A DNA stretch of 64,000 nucleotides from an uncultured Sphingopyxis sp. GTDB lineage: Bacteria > Pseudomonadota > Alphaproteobacteria > Sphingomonadales > Sphingomonadaceae. The stretch lies in contig NZ_LT598653.1 in NCBI RefSeq assembly GCF_900078365.1, positions 1,550,001 through 1,614,000 of the forward strand. Reading direction: 5' to 3'. The position numbers were made by a program, and so were the translations under genes. Below the pieces are notes generated by a model. That model had not been told where the DNA came from, searched no databases, and was given only the letters and a program-made list of their open reading frames with translations. Below, one piece after another: positions 51,355-60,131 of the stretch. The first letter of the stretch is position 1. Every line of letters begins with the position of its first letter.

Positions 51355-51408
51355 ATCGGAATTATCCGATGGGTGTGCGTGCGTCAAGACCTATCGGAAA
51401 AATACGAT
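51355..51408. promoter_or_regulatory. Two ArsR operator-like dyads in the arsR/acetyltransferase gap
   Basis: ATCGGAATTATCCGAT (51355-51370) and ATCGGAAAAATACGAT (51393-51408) share the same ATCGGA-N6-CGAT layout. The first starts 3 nt from the arsR ATG. The second is 117 nt from the divergent acetyltransferase start. Paired sites could regulate both directions. Confidence 0.7.
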
Positions 51409-51525
51409 GCATTTAGTCGGCTGTATGTTCTTGTCGCGCATCGTACGCGTCAGTGGACCTACGCTCTTGATCGCACGGACGCGTCGGGCCAATTTGACGA
51501 AATTCTGCTTCTGAGGTGGTGCAAC

Positions 51526-52011
51526 ATGCATGTCCGTCAAATAACCATGGGGGACGCACAAGCGGTTCAGGCCATTTACGCACACTATGTAACGTCGACC
51601 ACGATCTCCTTCGAGGACGTGCCGCCAGACGTCATGGAAATCGAAAGGCGGATTGCGGCTATTCTGCCCCGCTATCCTTATCTGGTGGCCGAAGAGGATG
51701 GACGCATCGTTGGCTATGCATATGCCTCTGAGCATAGGACTCGTGTGGCTTATCGGACGTCGGTCGATGTAACCGTTTATGTGGCGCCGGGCGCACAACG
51801 GAGTGGCGTCGCGCGTTGTTTATACTCCCGTCTGCTGCCTGCCGCAGCGAGCCTGGGCTATCATGCTGCGTTTGCCGGTATCGCGCTGCCAAACGACGCC
51901 AGCGTCGGGCTGCACGAAGTCATGGGGTTCGAGTTGGTGGGCGTCTATCGCGAGGTCGGACGAAAATTTGATGCTTGGCACGATGTCGGTTGGTGGCAAC
52001 GGCTGTTGTGA
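51526..52011 (+). CDS. GNAT acetyltransferase, phosphinothricin/arsinothricin-type (ArsN1-like)
   Basis: 161 aa. It carries the GNAT acetyl-CoA loop VDVTVYVAPGAQRSGVARCL and the Pat/Bar-family features YVTSTTISFEDVPPDVMEIE, GYAYASEHRTRVAYRTSVD and LHEVMGFELVGVYREVGRKF. Relatives next to ars operons (ArsN1) acetylate arsinothricin. The start at MHVRQITMGD follows GAGGTGG. Divergence from arsR across two operator dyads supports a role in arsenic defence. Phosphinothricin or methionine-sulfoximine as substrate is also possible. Confidence 0.82.
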   Translation: MHVRQITMGDAQAVQAIYAHYVTSTTISFEDVPPDVMEIERRIAAILPRYPYLVAEEDGRIVGYAYASEHRTRVAYRTSVDVTVYVAPGAQRSGVARCLYSRLLPAAASLGYHAAFAGIALPNDASVGLHEVMGFELVGVYREVGRKFDAWHDVGWWQRLL

Positions 52012-52067
52012 GCGATGCGAAGGGGCCGGAGTAGCTGAGAAGCGCCCCTTACTCGGTTAGTCCGTAC

Positions 52068-55000
52068 CTATCGAAAGTCGCGCGGCTTGATCTTGATGCC
52101 CTCGGTCGGCTGGCCGGGGATGATTCCCGAGCCGAGCCGGAGATCGGGAATATAGATGTCGCGCGGATTGCGGCCGAGAGGTTGAGTCGTGGGGTCGCGC
52201 GGGTCGCGGCCGACCGGGCTTTTGACGACATCGGCGCGGCTCACGCGATAGACATCGGCGACGTCGGCGCGGTTGCCTACGCTCGCGAGGAGCGGCGACA
52301 GATCGTCGAGGCGCTGCGCGATGACATGGATGACCTCGCCCTCGCGCTGGACCTGACCGCGCACTCCCATCATCGATGCGCCGAGCACCGTGCGGCGATT
52401 GGCCTCGAAGACCTTGGTCCAGACGACGAGATTGGCGACATTGGTCTCGTCCTCGAGCGTGATGAACATGACGCCTTTCGCCGATCCCGGCTTCTGGCGG
52501 ACGAGCACGACCCCGGCGAGTTCGATCCAGCGCCCGTCCTTGACGCCTTGCAGCTCTTGGCAGCTGATCATCTTGCGCGCACGTAGCTCATCGCGGAGGA
52601 AGGCGAGCGGATGTGCACGGAGCGACAGGCCCGAGGCGCGGTAATCTTCGACCACTTCGGCGCCTTCACCCATCGGCGCGAGCGGGACGGCGGGCTCGAC
52701 CGCTTCGCGCTGCAGCATGCCGGCGCGCTCGTCGGCCGCCGCGAAGAGCGGGAGGGCGGCGTGGCCGAGGCCTTTCACTTCCCACAGGCCTTCGCGGCGC
52801 GAAGAGCCCAATGAGGCGAAGCCGTCGGCGTCGCCGATGCGGTCGAGCGCACCGCGACCGACGCCAGCGCGGCGCTGGATTTCTTCGGCGCTCGTGAACG
52901 CCGTGTCGGCACGCGCAGTGACGATCGCCGCGCCGTCCTCGTTGGCGAGCCCTCGCACCATGCGCAGGCCGAGGCGCACCGCGAGATATTTGCCCGCACC
53001 GCCGCCGGGATCGCTCGCTTCGAGCGTGCAGTCCCAGCGGCTGTGGTTGACGTCGACGGGACGCACCTCGACGCCGTGCTGGCGCGCATCGCGTACGATC
53101 TGTGCCGGCGCGTAGAAGCCCATCGGCTGCGCGTTGAGCAGCGCGGCGCAGAAAACATCGGGATGATGGCATTTCATCCACGACGAGGCATAGGCGATCA
53201 GCGCGAAGCTCGCGGCATGGCTTTCGGGAAAGCCGTAGGAGCCGAAGCCCTCGATCTGCTTGAAGGTCCTTTCGGCGAAGTCCTGGTCGTAACCGCGCGA
53301 GACCATGCCGTTGATGAGCTTGTCGCGAAAATGCGAGACGCCGCCGGTCAGCTTGAAGGTCGCCATCGCGCGGCGGAGGAGATCGGCCTCGCTCGGCGTG
53401 AACCCCGCGCATTCGATCGCGACACGCATCGCCTGTTCCTGGAAGAGCGGGACGCCCAATGTCTTTTCGAGCACGCGGCGCAGCTCGGAGGTGGGGTAGG
53501 TGACCTCTTCCTGCCCGTTGCGGCGGCGGCGATAGGGATGGACCATGTCGCCTTGGATCGGGCCAGGACGGACGATCGCGACCTGGATCACGAGATCGTA
53601 GAAGGTGCGCGGCGCCATCAGCGGGATCGAAGCCATCTGTGCACGGCTTTCGATCTGGAAGACGCCGAGGGTGTCGGCCTTGCGGATCATCGCGTAGGTC
53701 GCAGGGTCTTCCGCAGGGATCGTCGAAAGATCGTGATGGATGTCTTTGGCTTCGCGCAGGAATTCGAAAGCGCGGCGCATGCAGGAGAGCATACCGAGCG
53801 CGAGGATATCGACCTTCATGAAGCCAAGCGCGTCGATATCGTCCTTGTCCCATTCGATGACCTGGCGGTCGTCCATCGCCGCGGGTTCGATCGGCACGAG
53901 CTCGTCGAGCCGGTCGCGCGTCAGCACGAACCCGCCCGGATGCTGCGAGAGGTGGCGCGGGGTATTGATCAGCGTGCGCGCGAGCTCGAGCGTCAGCATC
54001 AGCCGCTTGTCGGCCATGTCGAGATTCAGCGCCGCGGCATGGCTTTCGTCGACGCCTTCGCGGCTATAACCCCAGACCGCACCTGCGAGCCCCGCGGTCA
54101 TGTCTTCGCTGAGGCCGAGCGCCTTGCCGACCTCGCGCACTGCGCCGCGCGAGCGGTAGCGGGTGACCACTGCGGTGAGCGCGCTTCGCGTGCGGCCATA
54201 GGTTTCGTAGATCCACTGGATGATTTCCTCGCGCCGCTCATGCTCGAAATCGACGTCGATATCGGGGGGCTCGCGCCGTTCGGCCGAGATGAAGCGTTCG
54301 AAGAGCAATTCGGAGCGCACCGGGTCGATCGAGGTGATGCCGAGCACGTAGCAGACCGCACTGTTCGCCGCCGAACCGCGGCCCTGGCAGAGGATTTCGC
54401 GGCGGCGCGCTTCGGCGACGATCGAGTGGACCGTCAGAAAATAGGGCGCGTAATCGAGTTCTCCGATCAATCGCAGCTCATGCTCGAGCTGCGTCCGGAC
54501 CTTGCCGTCGAGGCCTTCGGGATAGCGCGCGGGGGCTTTCTCCCAAGTCAGAAGCTCGAGCTCCTGTTGCGGCGTGCGCCCGGGGACGCGGATTTCCTCG
54601 GGATATTGGTAGCGCAGCTCCTCGAGGCTGAAGGTGCAGCGCTCCGCAAATTCGACCGTCCGCGCGACGGGTGAGGCGTCCTTGAGGTAACGGCGGAACA
54701 AGCGCTCCATCTCGGCGGCGGATTTCAAATGCCGGTCGGCGAAGCGCTCGCGGCGATCGCCGAGATCGTCGATCGTGCATTTCTCGCGGATGCAGGTGAC
54801 GACGTCCTGCAGCAGGCGGCGTTCGGGAATGTGATAAAGCACGTCGCCGGTCGCCACGGTCGGCACCCGCGCGGCGGCGGCTTGCGCCGCGAGGTCGCGC
54901 AGCCGGATCGCATCGCGCGGGCGGCGGCGGATCGTCAGCGCCATATAGGCGCGGTCGCCGAAGATCCGTTTCGTTCGTTCGAGCGCGCCTTCGGTTGCCG

Positions 55001-55520
55001 CGTCGGCGCGGTCGGGAACGAGGCAGGCGATCAGCCCTTCGTTCCATTCCTCGACATCGGGCCAGTCGAGATGACACGCGCCTTTGCCGGCGCGGCCCTT
55101 GCCGACGCTGAGCAGCCGGCACATGCGGCCGTAAGCCGCCTTGTCGGTCGGATAGACGAGAAGCGCGGTGCCGTCGGTGAGGTCGAGCCGCGAACCGACG
55201 ATCGCGCGCACGCCGGTTGCCTTCTCGGCATCCCAGGCGCGGACGATCCCCGCGACCGAATGGCGGTCGACGATACCGAGCGCGGGCAGGCCGAGCAGCG
55301 CCGCGGCGGCGAACAGCTCATCGGGCGACGAGGCGCCGCGCAGGAAGCTGAAATGCGTGGTGACCTGCAGTTCGACATAAGCGGGCGTGTCGCCGCTCAA
55401 GCGAAGGCGCTCCGGTTCGGCCGCCTTCTCAAGCGAATGCCGGTTGCTATCGGTCGCCTTCTCAAGCGAAGGCTCCGTGGATAAACCAGCGCATCGATCC
55501 GGTCGCGGCGTGGACGCCAT
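52068..55520 (-). CDS. dnaE2: Error-prone DNA polymerase III alpha subunit DnaE2
   Basis: 1150 aa from ATG 55520. The PHP domain starts VELQVTTHFSFLRGASSPDE. The polymerase core has GRGSAANSAVCYVLGITSID and PPDIDVDFEHERREEI with catalytic acidic residues. The C-terminus includes an OB fold (LAGVVLVRQKPGSAKGVMFI). With ImuA and ImuB it performs SOS-induced mutagenic lesion bypass. ATG 55520 lies inside imuB; TTG 55400, after GGAG and closer to the conserved start, would give 1110 aa, nearer the family length. The first 40 residues contain repeated SLEKA from a DNA repeat. Confidence 0.93.
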   Translation of the reverse strand: MASTPRPDRCAGLSTEPSLEKATDSNRHSLEKAAEPERLRLSGDTPAYVELQVTTHFSFLRGASSPDELFAAAALLGLPALGIVDRHSVAGIVRAWDAEKATGVRAIVGSRLDLTDGTALLVYPTDKAAYGRMCRLLSVGKGRAGKGACHLDWPDVEEWNEGLIACLVPDRADAATEGALERTKRIFGDRAYMALTIRRRPRDAIRLRDLAAQAAAARVPTVATGDVLYHIPERRLLQDVVTCIREKCTIDDLGDRRERFADRHLKSAAEMERLFRRYLKDASPVARTVEFAERCTFSLEELRYQYPEEIRVPGRTPQQELELLTWEKAPARYPEGLDGKVRTQLEHELRLIGELDYAPYFLTVHSIVAEARRREILCQGRGSAANSAVCYVLGITSIDPVRSELLFERFISAERREPPDIDVDFEHERREEIIQWIYETYGRTRSALTAVVTRYRSRGAVREVGKALGLSEDMTAGLAGAVWGYSREGVDESHAAALNLDMADKRLMLTLELARTLINTPRHLSQHPGGFVLTRDRLDELVPIEPAAMDDRQVIEWDKDDIDALGFMKVDILALGMLSCMRRAFEFLREAKDIHHDLSTIPAEDPATYAMIRKADTLGVFQIESRAQMASIPLMAPRTFYDLVIQVAIVRPGPIQGDMVHPYRRRRNGQEEVTYPTSELRRVLEKTLGVPLFQEQAMRVAIECAGFTPSEADLLRRAMATFKLTGGVSHFRDKLINGMVSRGYDQDFAERTFKQIEGFGSYGFPESHAASFALIAYASSWMKCHHPDVFCAALLNAQPMGFYAPAQIVRDARQHGVEVRPVDVNHSRWDCTLEASDPGGGAGKYLAVRLGLRMVRGLANEDGAAIVTARADTAFTSAEEIQRRAGVGRGALDRIGDADGFASLGSSRREGLWEVKGLGHAALPLFAAADERAGMLQREAVEPAVPLAPMGEGAEVVEDYRASGLSLRAHPLAFLRDELRARKMISCQELQGVKDGRWIELAGVVLVRQKPGSAKGVMFITLEDETNVANLVVWTKVFEANRRTVLGASMMGVRGQVQREGEVIHVIAQRLDDLSPLLASVGNRADVADVYRVSRADVVKSPVGRDPRDPTTQPLGRNPRDIYIPDLRLGSGIIPGQPTEGIKIKPRDFR
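55397..55473. repeat. Three-copy short repeat at the imuB/dnaE2 junction
   Basis: CTCAAGCGAA occurs at 55397, 55429 and 55462, within GCCTTCTCAAGCGAAGGC-type units that can each fold into a 6-bp hairpin (the first copy lacks the left arm). The unit at 55456-55473 covers the imuB stop codon. The repeats lie in the N-terminal extension of dnaE2, which suggests that part may be non-coding or recently expanded. Confidence 0.6.
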
Positions 55521-57012
55521 CGCCGAGGCGGAACAGCCAGTAACGGCCGCCCGCTTCGGTCTCGACCTGGTAATAGTCGCGCACGCTCAGCGGCGTCTCG
55601 CCTTCGATCCCGCCATCGCGCCACCATTCGCCCTGCAGTCGCTCGGGCCCGTCGCCCTGCGTCACGCGGTAGCGCTTGCCGCGCCAGACGAAGAGGCGCG
55701 GCGCGTCGTCGGGGAGCAGGGCGATGACATCGACCGGCTCGGGCCGTGCGAGCATCCGTGACGGGCGCGGGAGCTCGTCGGACCATGCCGCGCCATCGGC
55801 TTGGCGGAGCGCCGGCGTGATTGCGACCGATCGCTCGGGCATCGCGCCGGGGCGGGGTACTGTCCGGTGCAGGCTGCGCTGGCCGAAACGGTTGGCGAGG
55901 GTGTCGACGAGCGCGGGCAGGTCGGGCCCGCGCCGTGTCAGGCTTTCGAGGCTCTCGCCCTGCCGCAGCGCCTGCACCTCGATAAGCGGCGCGACGAGCG
56001 TCATCGCCTCGATCCCGAGCCCGGGGTCGATGGTCTCGATCTTCGCGGTGAGGAGTTTCGCGAGATGCTTTGGATCGCGCGATGGCGCCGCGGTGCCGAC
56101 GCGGATCGCCTGCACCTGCCCGTCGACGCGGTGGAAATAGCAGTCGAGCCGGCGCGCGCCCTTGCCGAGGCGGCCCAGCTGGCCCGCGATATCGTGCGCA
56201 AGGTCGCCGATGACCTGCGCAAAGGCCTCGGCGGTCGCGATCGGCTCCATGAAACCGCGCCGCGCGCGCGGGAGCTGCTCGGGGAAGATCGGCTCGATCG
56301 GCTCGGGCAATGTGCCGAGCGCCTGGTCGAGGCGGCGGTGCAGCTCGCGCCCGAACCTCTTGGCGAGTGGGCCGCGCGGGGCGCCGGTTAACTGCTCGAC
56401 CCGCTCGAAGCCGAGCTTGCGTAGCGCCTCGACGTCGGCGGGCGGCAGGCGGAGCGCCCGGATCGGCAGCAGCGCAATGGCCTTGCGGTGCGCGCCGGGT
56501 TCGATCGTCACCGGCCGACCGGCGGGGACATAGCGCGCGACCGCGTGCGCGCAGCCCGCGGTGTCGGCGACCGCGATCTGCAGCGAAAGGCCGAAAGCGC
56601 CGGTGCGGCGGTGCAGATCCTTGAGCAGAGCGCGCTCGCTCGAGAAGAGCGCGGCGCAGCCGGTCACGTCGAGCCAGAGTCCGTCGGGCGGGTCGGGCGC
56701 GACCACCGGCGAATAGCGCGCACCCACCCAGAGCGCGAGGCGGCGCAGCCCCTCGAAATCGACTTCGGGCTCGGCGTCGACGACATCGAGTTCGGGCGCG
56801 AAGGCGCGCGCCTTGGTGATCGTCATGCCGGGGCGGATGCCGAGCGCGCGGGCGTCCGCGTCGACCGCGGCGACGATCCGCCGGCCATGGTCGGGGATCG
56901 CGGTCACGAGCGGTGGGGCAGGGACGCCGCCGTCAGGCCGCGGCTTGCCGGTCTTCCTGCGCAGCCGGTCGGTCGACCAGTGCGGCAGGAAGAGCGATAC
57001 GACCCGTCGCAT
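55462..57012 (-). CDS. imuB: ImuB, Y-family polymerase-like mutagenesis protein (DUF6504 tail)
   Basis: 516 aa. The Y-family fold is present but with altered palm acidic residues, as typical for the catalytically inactive ImuB: VSLFLPHWSTDRLRRKTG, GLWLDVTGCAALFSSERALL. The helix-hairpin and little-finger regions follow, then the C-terminal DUF6504 domain (LSVRDYYQVETEAGGRYWLF). It docks DnaE2 and ImuA to the beta clamp. It overlaps imuA by 80 nt. Confidence 0.92.
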   Translation of the reverse strand: MRRVVSLFLPHWSTDRLRRKTGKPRPDGGVPAPPLVTAIPDHGRRIVAAVDADARALGIRPGMTITKARAFAPELDVVDAEPEVDFEGLRRLALWVGARYSPVVAPDPPDGLWLDVTGCAALFSSERALLKDLHRRTGAFGLSLQIAVADTAGCAHAVARYVPAGRPVTIEPGAHRKAIALLPIRALRLPPADVEALRKLGFERVEQLTGAPRGPLAKRFGRELHRRLDQALGTLPEPIEPIFPEQLPRARRGFMEPIATAEAFAQVIGDLAHDIAGQLGRLGKGARRLDCYFHRVDGQVQAIRVGTAAPSRDPKHLAKLLTAKIETIDPGLGIEAMTLVAPLIEVQALRQGESLESLTRRGPDLPALVDTLANRFGQRSLHRTVPRPGAMPERSVAITPALRQADGAAWSDELPRPSRMLARPEPVDVIALLPDDAPRLFVWRGKRYRVTQGDGPERLQGEWWRDGGIEGETPLSVRDYYQVETEAGGRYWLFRLGDGVHAATGSMRWFIHGAFA

Positions 57013-57664
57013 CGCAGCCCTCCAATATCCAGAAATGCGGATTGCCGCCGCGCACCCGCTCGAGCGCGACGCGCCAGCGCGGGCGGCCGAGGCTCGGAAT
57101 GCCGAGGTCCTCGCTCGGGCTTGCGGTGATCCGCCAGCGCGTCACCGCGGCGGTGCCTTCGGCCGCCTGATCGGCTTTGCTGGTGCGGCGGAACACGAAG
57201 GCCGGCACGCCCGAGGTTTCGGCGGCGAGCTGGAGGCGCTTCGACGCAACGCAAGAATATTTGCTCACCTCGCCGACGACGCCCGCGAGGCCGGGGTGCC
57301 GCAGGCATTCCTCCATCGCGAGCAGGACATTGGTGTCGCTGCCCGCCTCGACATGGATCACGCGGTCGGGGTGCAATCCCGCGAGGTGAAGGGCAGGGGC
57401 GAACAGGTCGTGCCAGCGCAGGCACCAGAATACGGGGCCCTCGGTCCGCGCGAGGATGCCGGCGAGGAAGATCGTCGCGCTCGCATCGTCGGCGAGCTCG
57501 GGGCTTCCGGCTATCTCGTGGAGCGCGCCGGTCGCGATTCCGCCGCCCGGGAGCCGCGAATCGACCGCGTCGACTCCGAAGGGAAGCACCTCGTGCCGCG
57601 CGCACACGCCATCGATCCGCGCAATTTTGGCGCGAAGATCGGCGAGGACGGCAGGGTGGCGCAT
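56933..57664 (-). CDS. imuA: ImuA, RecA-like mutagenesis protein
   Basis: 243 aa. RecA-like fold with VDSRLPGGGIATGALHEIAG near the N-terminus and ILARTEGPVFWCLRWHDLFA. It lacks a full Walker A, usual for ImuA/SulA-like proteins of this cassette. First gene of imuA-imuB-dnaE2 and 31 nt downstream of an SOS box. The last 25 residues lie over the imuB start. Confidence 0.9.
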   Translation of the reverse strand: MRHPAVLADLRAKIARIDGVCARHEVLPFGVDAVDSRLPGGGIATGALHEIAGSPELADDASATIFLAGILARTEGPVFWCLRWHDLFAPALHLAGLHPDRVIHVEAGSDTNVLLAMEECLRHPGLAGVVGEVSKYSCVASKRLQLAAETSGVPAFVFRRTSKADQAAEGTAAVTRWRITASPSEDLGIPSLGRPRWRVALERVRGGNPHFWILEGCDATGRIALPAALVDRPAAQEDRQAAA

Positions 57665-57695
57665 GATGTCATAGGACTCGGCAGATAGTGGATTC

Positions 57696-57710
57696 GTTCC
57701 CTCTTTGTTC
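57696..57710. promoter_or_regulatory. LexA (SOS) box upstream of imuA
   Basis: GTTC-CCTCTTT-GTTC is a perfect alphaproteobacterial SOS box. It lies 31 nt before the imuA ATG, the usual place for LexA control of the imuA-imuB-dnaE2 operon. Confidence 0.9.
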
Positions 57711-57835
57711 CTTCTCGACTTGCCGAGTCAAGCGCGACGCCGCAAAGGGCAGGCCGATCATGGTGCGATCAGGTCCGGAATGAATCGAGTTTGGCTTGCC
57801 AGAGTCTTGATTGTCGGCCAGATTCAGGGGCTGAC

Positions 57836-58756
57836 ATGAAAATGGACATCGATCATCTTCCCGCGCGGCAGCAGGGCGAACTCCAGCGCATCAAGGATGT
57901 GCTGATGGAGGAATTCGCGCGTTCGATCGAGCGCGCGACCAAGGCCGAGAAGCGTAACGGCAAGATTCTGAAGATCATCCTGTTCGGCAGCTACGCGCGG
58001 GAGGATTGGGTCGACGAGCCCGAGAACGGCTATCAGTCGGATTTCGACCTGCTCGTCATCGTCAGCCACGAGGACCTGACCGATATCTCGGATCACTGGT
58101 ATATCGCAGAGGACAAGATTCTTCGCGATCCTGAGGTCGGCCGGACGCTCAACATCATCGTCCACACGCTGTCCGACGTGAACAAGGCGCTGACCCGCGG
58201 CGAATATTTCTGGGTCGACATCCTGCGCGACGGAATTCTGCTCTACGATTTGCCGAACCACGCTCTTGCTCAACCGAAACCCCTTACGCCGGCCGACGCC
58301 TACGAGATGGCGGCGGAATATTTTGATGAGGGTTCCTCTGAGGCGGGACGCCGATTAGAGGCCTTCGCGTTTGAATTCGACAAAGCGAGCCAGGACAAAG
58401 GGTGGCTTAAAGGAGCTGCATTCGCCCTGCATCAGGCGGTTGAACGCCTCTACGGATGCTATCTGCTAACGAACACCTTCTACTTTCCGCGCTCGCACAA
58501 CATCAAATTCCTCCGCTCGCTCGCCGAGGACCGCGAACCACAGCTCATCGAAGCCTGGCCGCGCGACAGCAAATTGGATCGGCGCCGCTTCGAGCTGTTG
58601 AAGCGGGCGTATGTCGAGGCGCGATATTCGCCGAGCTACGCGATCACCGCCGAGGATCTACAAGCACTTGCCGCCGCGGCCCGCAACCTGCGCGAGATTG
58701 TCGAGAGGCTTTGCCGGGAACAGTTGGAACAGCTCCGGGTAGCCGCCGGGCTTTAA
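57836..58756 (+). CDS. Nucleotidyltransferase (MNT)-HEPN domain fusion protein
   Basis: 306 aa. The N-terminal minimal nucleotidyltransferase has the GSxxR motif FGSYAREDWVDEPE and the metal pair in SDFDLLVIV. The C-terminal HEPN domain runs from AYEMAAEYFDEGSSEAGRRL to LFxxxH-like sequence FYFPRSHNIKFLRSLAED and YVEARYSPSYAI. In two-gene MNT/HEPN toxin-antitoxin systems the MNT adds AMP to the HEPN RNase; here both are on one chain. The RNase motif R-x4-6-H is plausible but not certain. MKMDIDHLP at 57836 is preferred as start. It stands alone between imuA and EexN. Confidence 0.85.
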   Translation: MKMDIDHLPARQQGELQRIKDVLMEEFARSIERATKAEKRNGKILKIILFGSYAREDWVDEPENGYQSDFDLLVIVSHEDLTDISDHWYIAEDKILRDPEVGRTLNIIVHTLSDVNKALTRGEYFWVDILRDGILLYDLPNHALAQPKPLTPADAYEMAAEYFDEGSSEAGRRLEAFAFEFDKASQDKGWLKGAAFALHQAVERLYGCYLLTNTFYFPRSHNIKFLRSLAEDREPQLIEAWPRDSKLDRRRFELLKRAYVEARYSPSYAITAEDLQALAAAARNLREIVERLCREQLEQLRVAAGL

Positions 58757-58771
58757 TGCCCGGCACGGAGA

Positions 58772-59020
58772 TCAACGGGGTGTGTAAGCCTTCCCGTCAC
58801 CGATAAACCGCTTGCTCCGCGCTTTCGCATCGGCGCGCTTCACAGCCATCTCGGCATTGTCGCATTCACCGCCGCGGACCGAGCCATCCTGGCATCCCGC
58901 ATATACCTCGCGCGCCTCGTCAACATGCGCCTCGAAATACTGCCGGCTGCGCGGTTCCTCCTTCCCGCAGCCCGTAAGCGCGGTTCCGAGAAGAACAATT
59001 CCAATAACTTGCGTCTTCAT
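58772..59020 (-). CDS. EexN-family lipoprotein (entry exclusion-like)
   Basis: 82 aa. The lipoprotein signal is MKTQVIGIVLLGTALTGC with the lipidated Cys18. The mature part has the EexN pattern HVDEAREVYAGCQDGSVRGG with a second conserved Cys and a third in GECDNAEM. EexN proteins are usually encoded with trb conjugation genes and limit re-entry of the same element; here no trb genes are adjacent. From 59021 to 59222 nothing coding is seen. Confidence 0.78.
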   Translation of the reverse strand: MKTQVIGIVLLGTALTGCGKEEPRSRQYFEAHVDEAREVYAGCQDGSVRGGECDNAEMAVKRADAKARSKRFIGDGKAYTPR

Positions 59021-59305
59021 CAGGCTCTCCTTTGCGAGCCGGCAAATTATCGCGGTGCGTCACGACCGAGCAACAAAAGACCGCAGAAACTCTCAAATCG
59101 AGAGCGATTGTTTGCGCACACCGTCGCCAGCCCGCCGGGCATTTGTTACAGACAGGCCGCCGGGCGGCCGCCGCATATGTGCAAGCCTCGGCTAAAAGCG
59201 GCGGCGCAAGTTCTCGAACTTGTTCTCAACGTAAGCGTGTCCTGAAGGCCGCCTTGCAGGAAGCTGCTGCGCGGTGCTGATAGCCGCTCTTTGCGAGGAG
59301 CGGTG

Positions 59306-59725
59306 ATGAACGAGGATATCGCGGCGACGGGAGCGAGTGCTCTTACGACCGGTCATATGAGTGATCATATGAGCAGTCGGATCGCGGTCGTGGGCGGGCG
59401 TCGTCGCTGGTCGGTGGATCAGAAGCTGTCGATCCTGCGCGAGGCGTTCGGCCCTGACGGCTCGGTCTCGGCGACGTGCCAGCGACACGCGGTCGGCAGC
59501 GGGATGCTCTATACGTGGCGCCGGCAAGCACTGGCGGGTGATTTGACGGGAGCGAAGCGCACGCCGGTGCCATCGTTCGCCGAGGTCGAGGTGTCGGTGC
59601 CGGCCACCGCGACGGCAGGCAGCGGCCAGATCGGGATCGAGCTGCCGTCAGGCGTGCGGCTCACCGTCGACGCGGCGGTTGATGCCGATGCGCTGGCACG
59701 GGTGTTGTCCGTCCTTGCCCGATGA
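59306..59725 (+). CDS. tnpA: IS66 accessory protein TnpA
   Basis: 139 aa. HTH-bearing accessory protein: GGRRRWSVDQKLSILREAFG, VSATCQRHAVGSGMLYTWRR. Required with TnpB for transposition in IS66 elements. The start follows GAGGAGCGG. Its stop overlaps the tnpB start (ATGA). Confidence 0.9.
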   Translation: MNEDIAATGASALTTGHMSDHMSSRIAVVGGRRRWSVDQKLSILREAFGPDGSVSATCQRHAVGSGMLYTWRRQALAGDLTGAKRTPVPSFAEVEVSVPATATAGSGQIGIELPSGVRLTVDAAVDADALARVLSVLAR

Positions 59726-60069
59726 TCCCGTTACCACCGACAACGCGCATTTATCTGGCCTGCGGCGCCACCGACATGCGCAAGGGGTTCGATGGTCTCG
59801 CGGTGCTGGTGCAGCAGGTGCTGGAGAAGAGTCCGCACTCGGGCGCGCTGTTCGCGTTCCGCGGCAAGCGCGGCGATCTGGTCAAGCTGCTCTGGTATGA
59901 CGGCCAGGGCCTGTGCCTGTTCTCGAAGCGCATGGACCGGGGCCGGTTCATCTGGCCGATCACCAAGGCGGGCAAAGTCAGCCTCACCGCGGCGCAGCTT
60001 TCGATGCTGCTTGAGGGCATCGACTGGCGGCGTCCCGAACGCACCGCGGCGCCCCTGCTTGCAGGGTAA
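59722..60069 (+). CDS. tnpB: IS66 accessory protein TnpB
   Basis: 115 aa. It has the near-invariant family sequence YLACGATDMRKGFDGLAVLV and KLLWYDGQGLCLFSKRMDRG. The ATG overlaps the tnpA stop. Its biochemical role in IS66 transposition is unresolved. Confidence 0.95.
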   Translation: MIPLPPTTRIYLACGATDMRKGFDGLAVLVQQVLEKSPHSGALFAFRGKRGDLVKLLWYDGQGLCLFSKRMDRGRFIWPITKAGKVSLTAAQLSMLLEGIDWRRPERTAAPLLAG

Positions 60070-60131
60070 AAAGTGGCGGATTAGTGAGGGTTCTACTGGC
60101 ATCGCGGCGCCGCTTTTGCTAGGCGTCCGGG

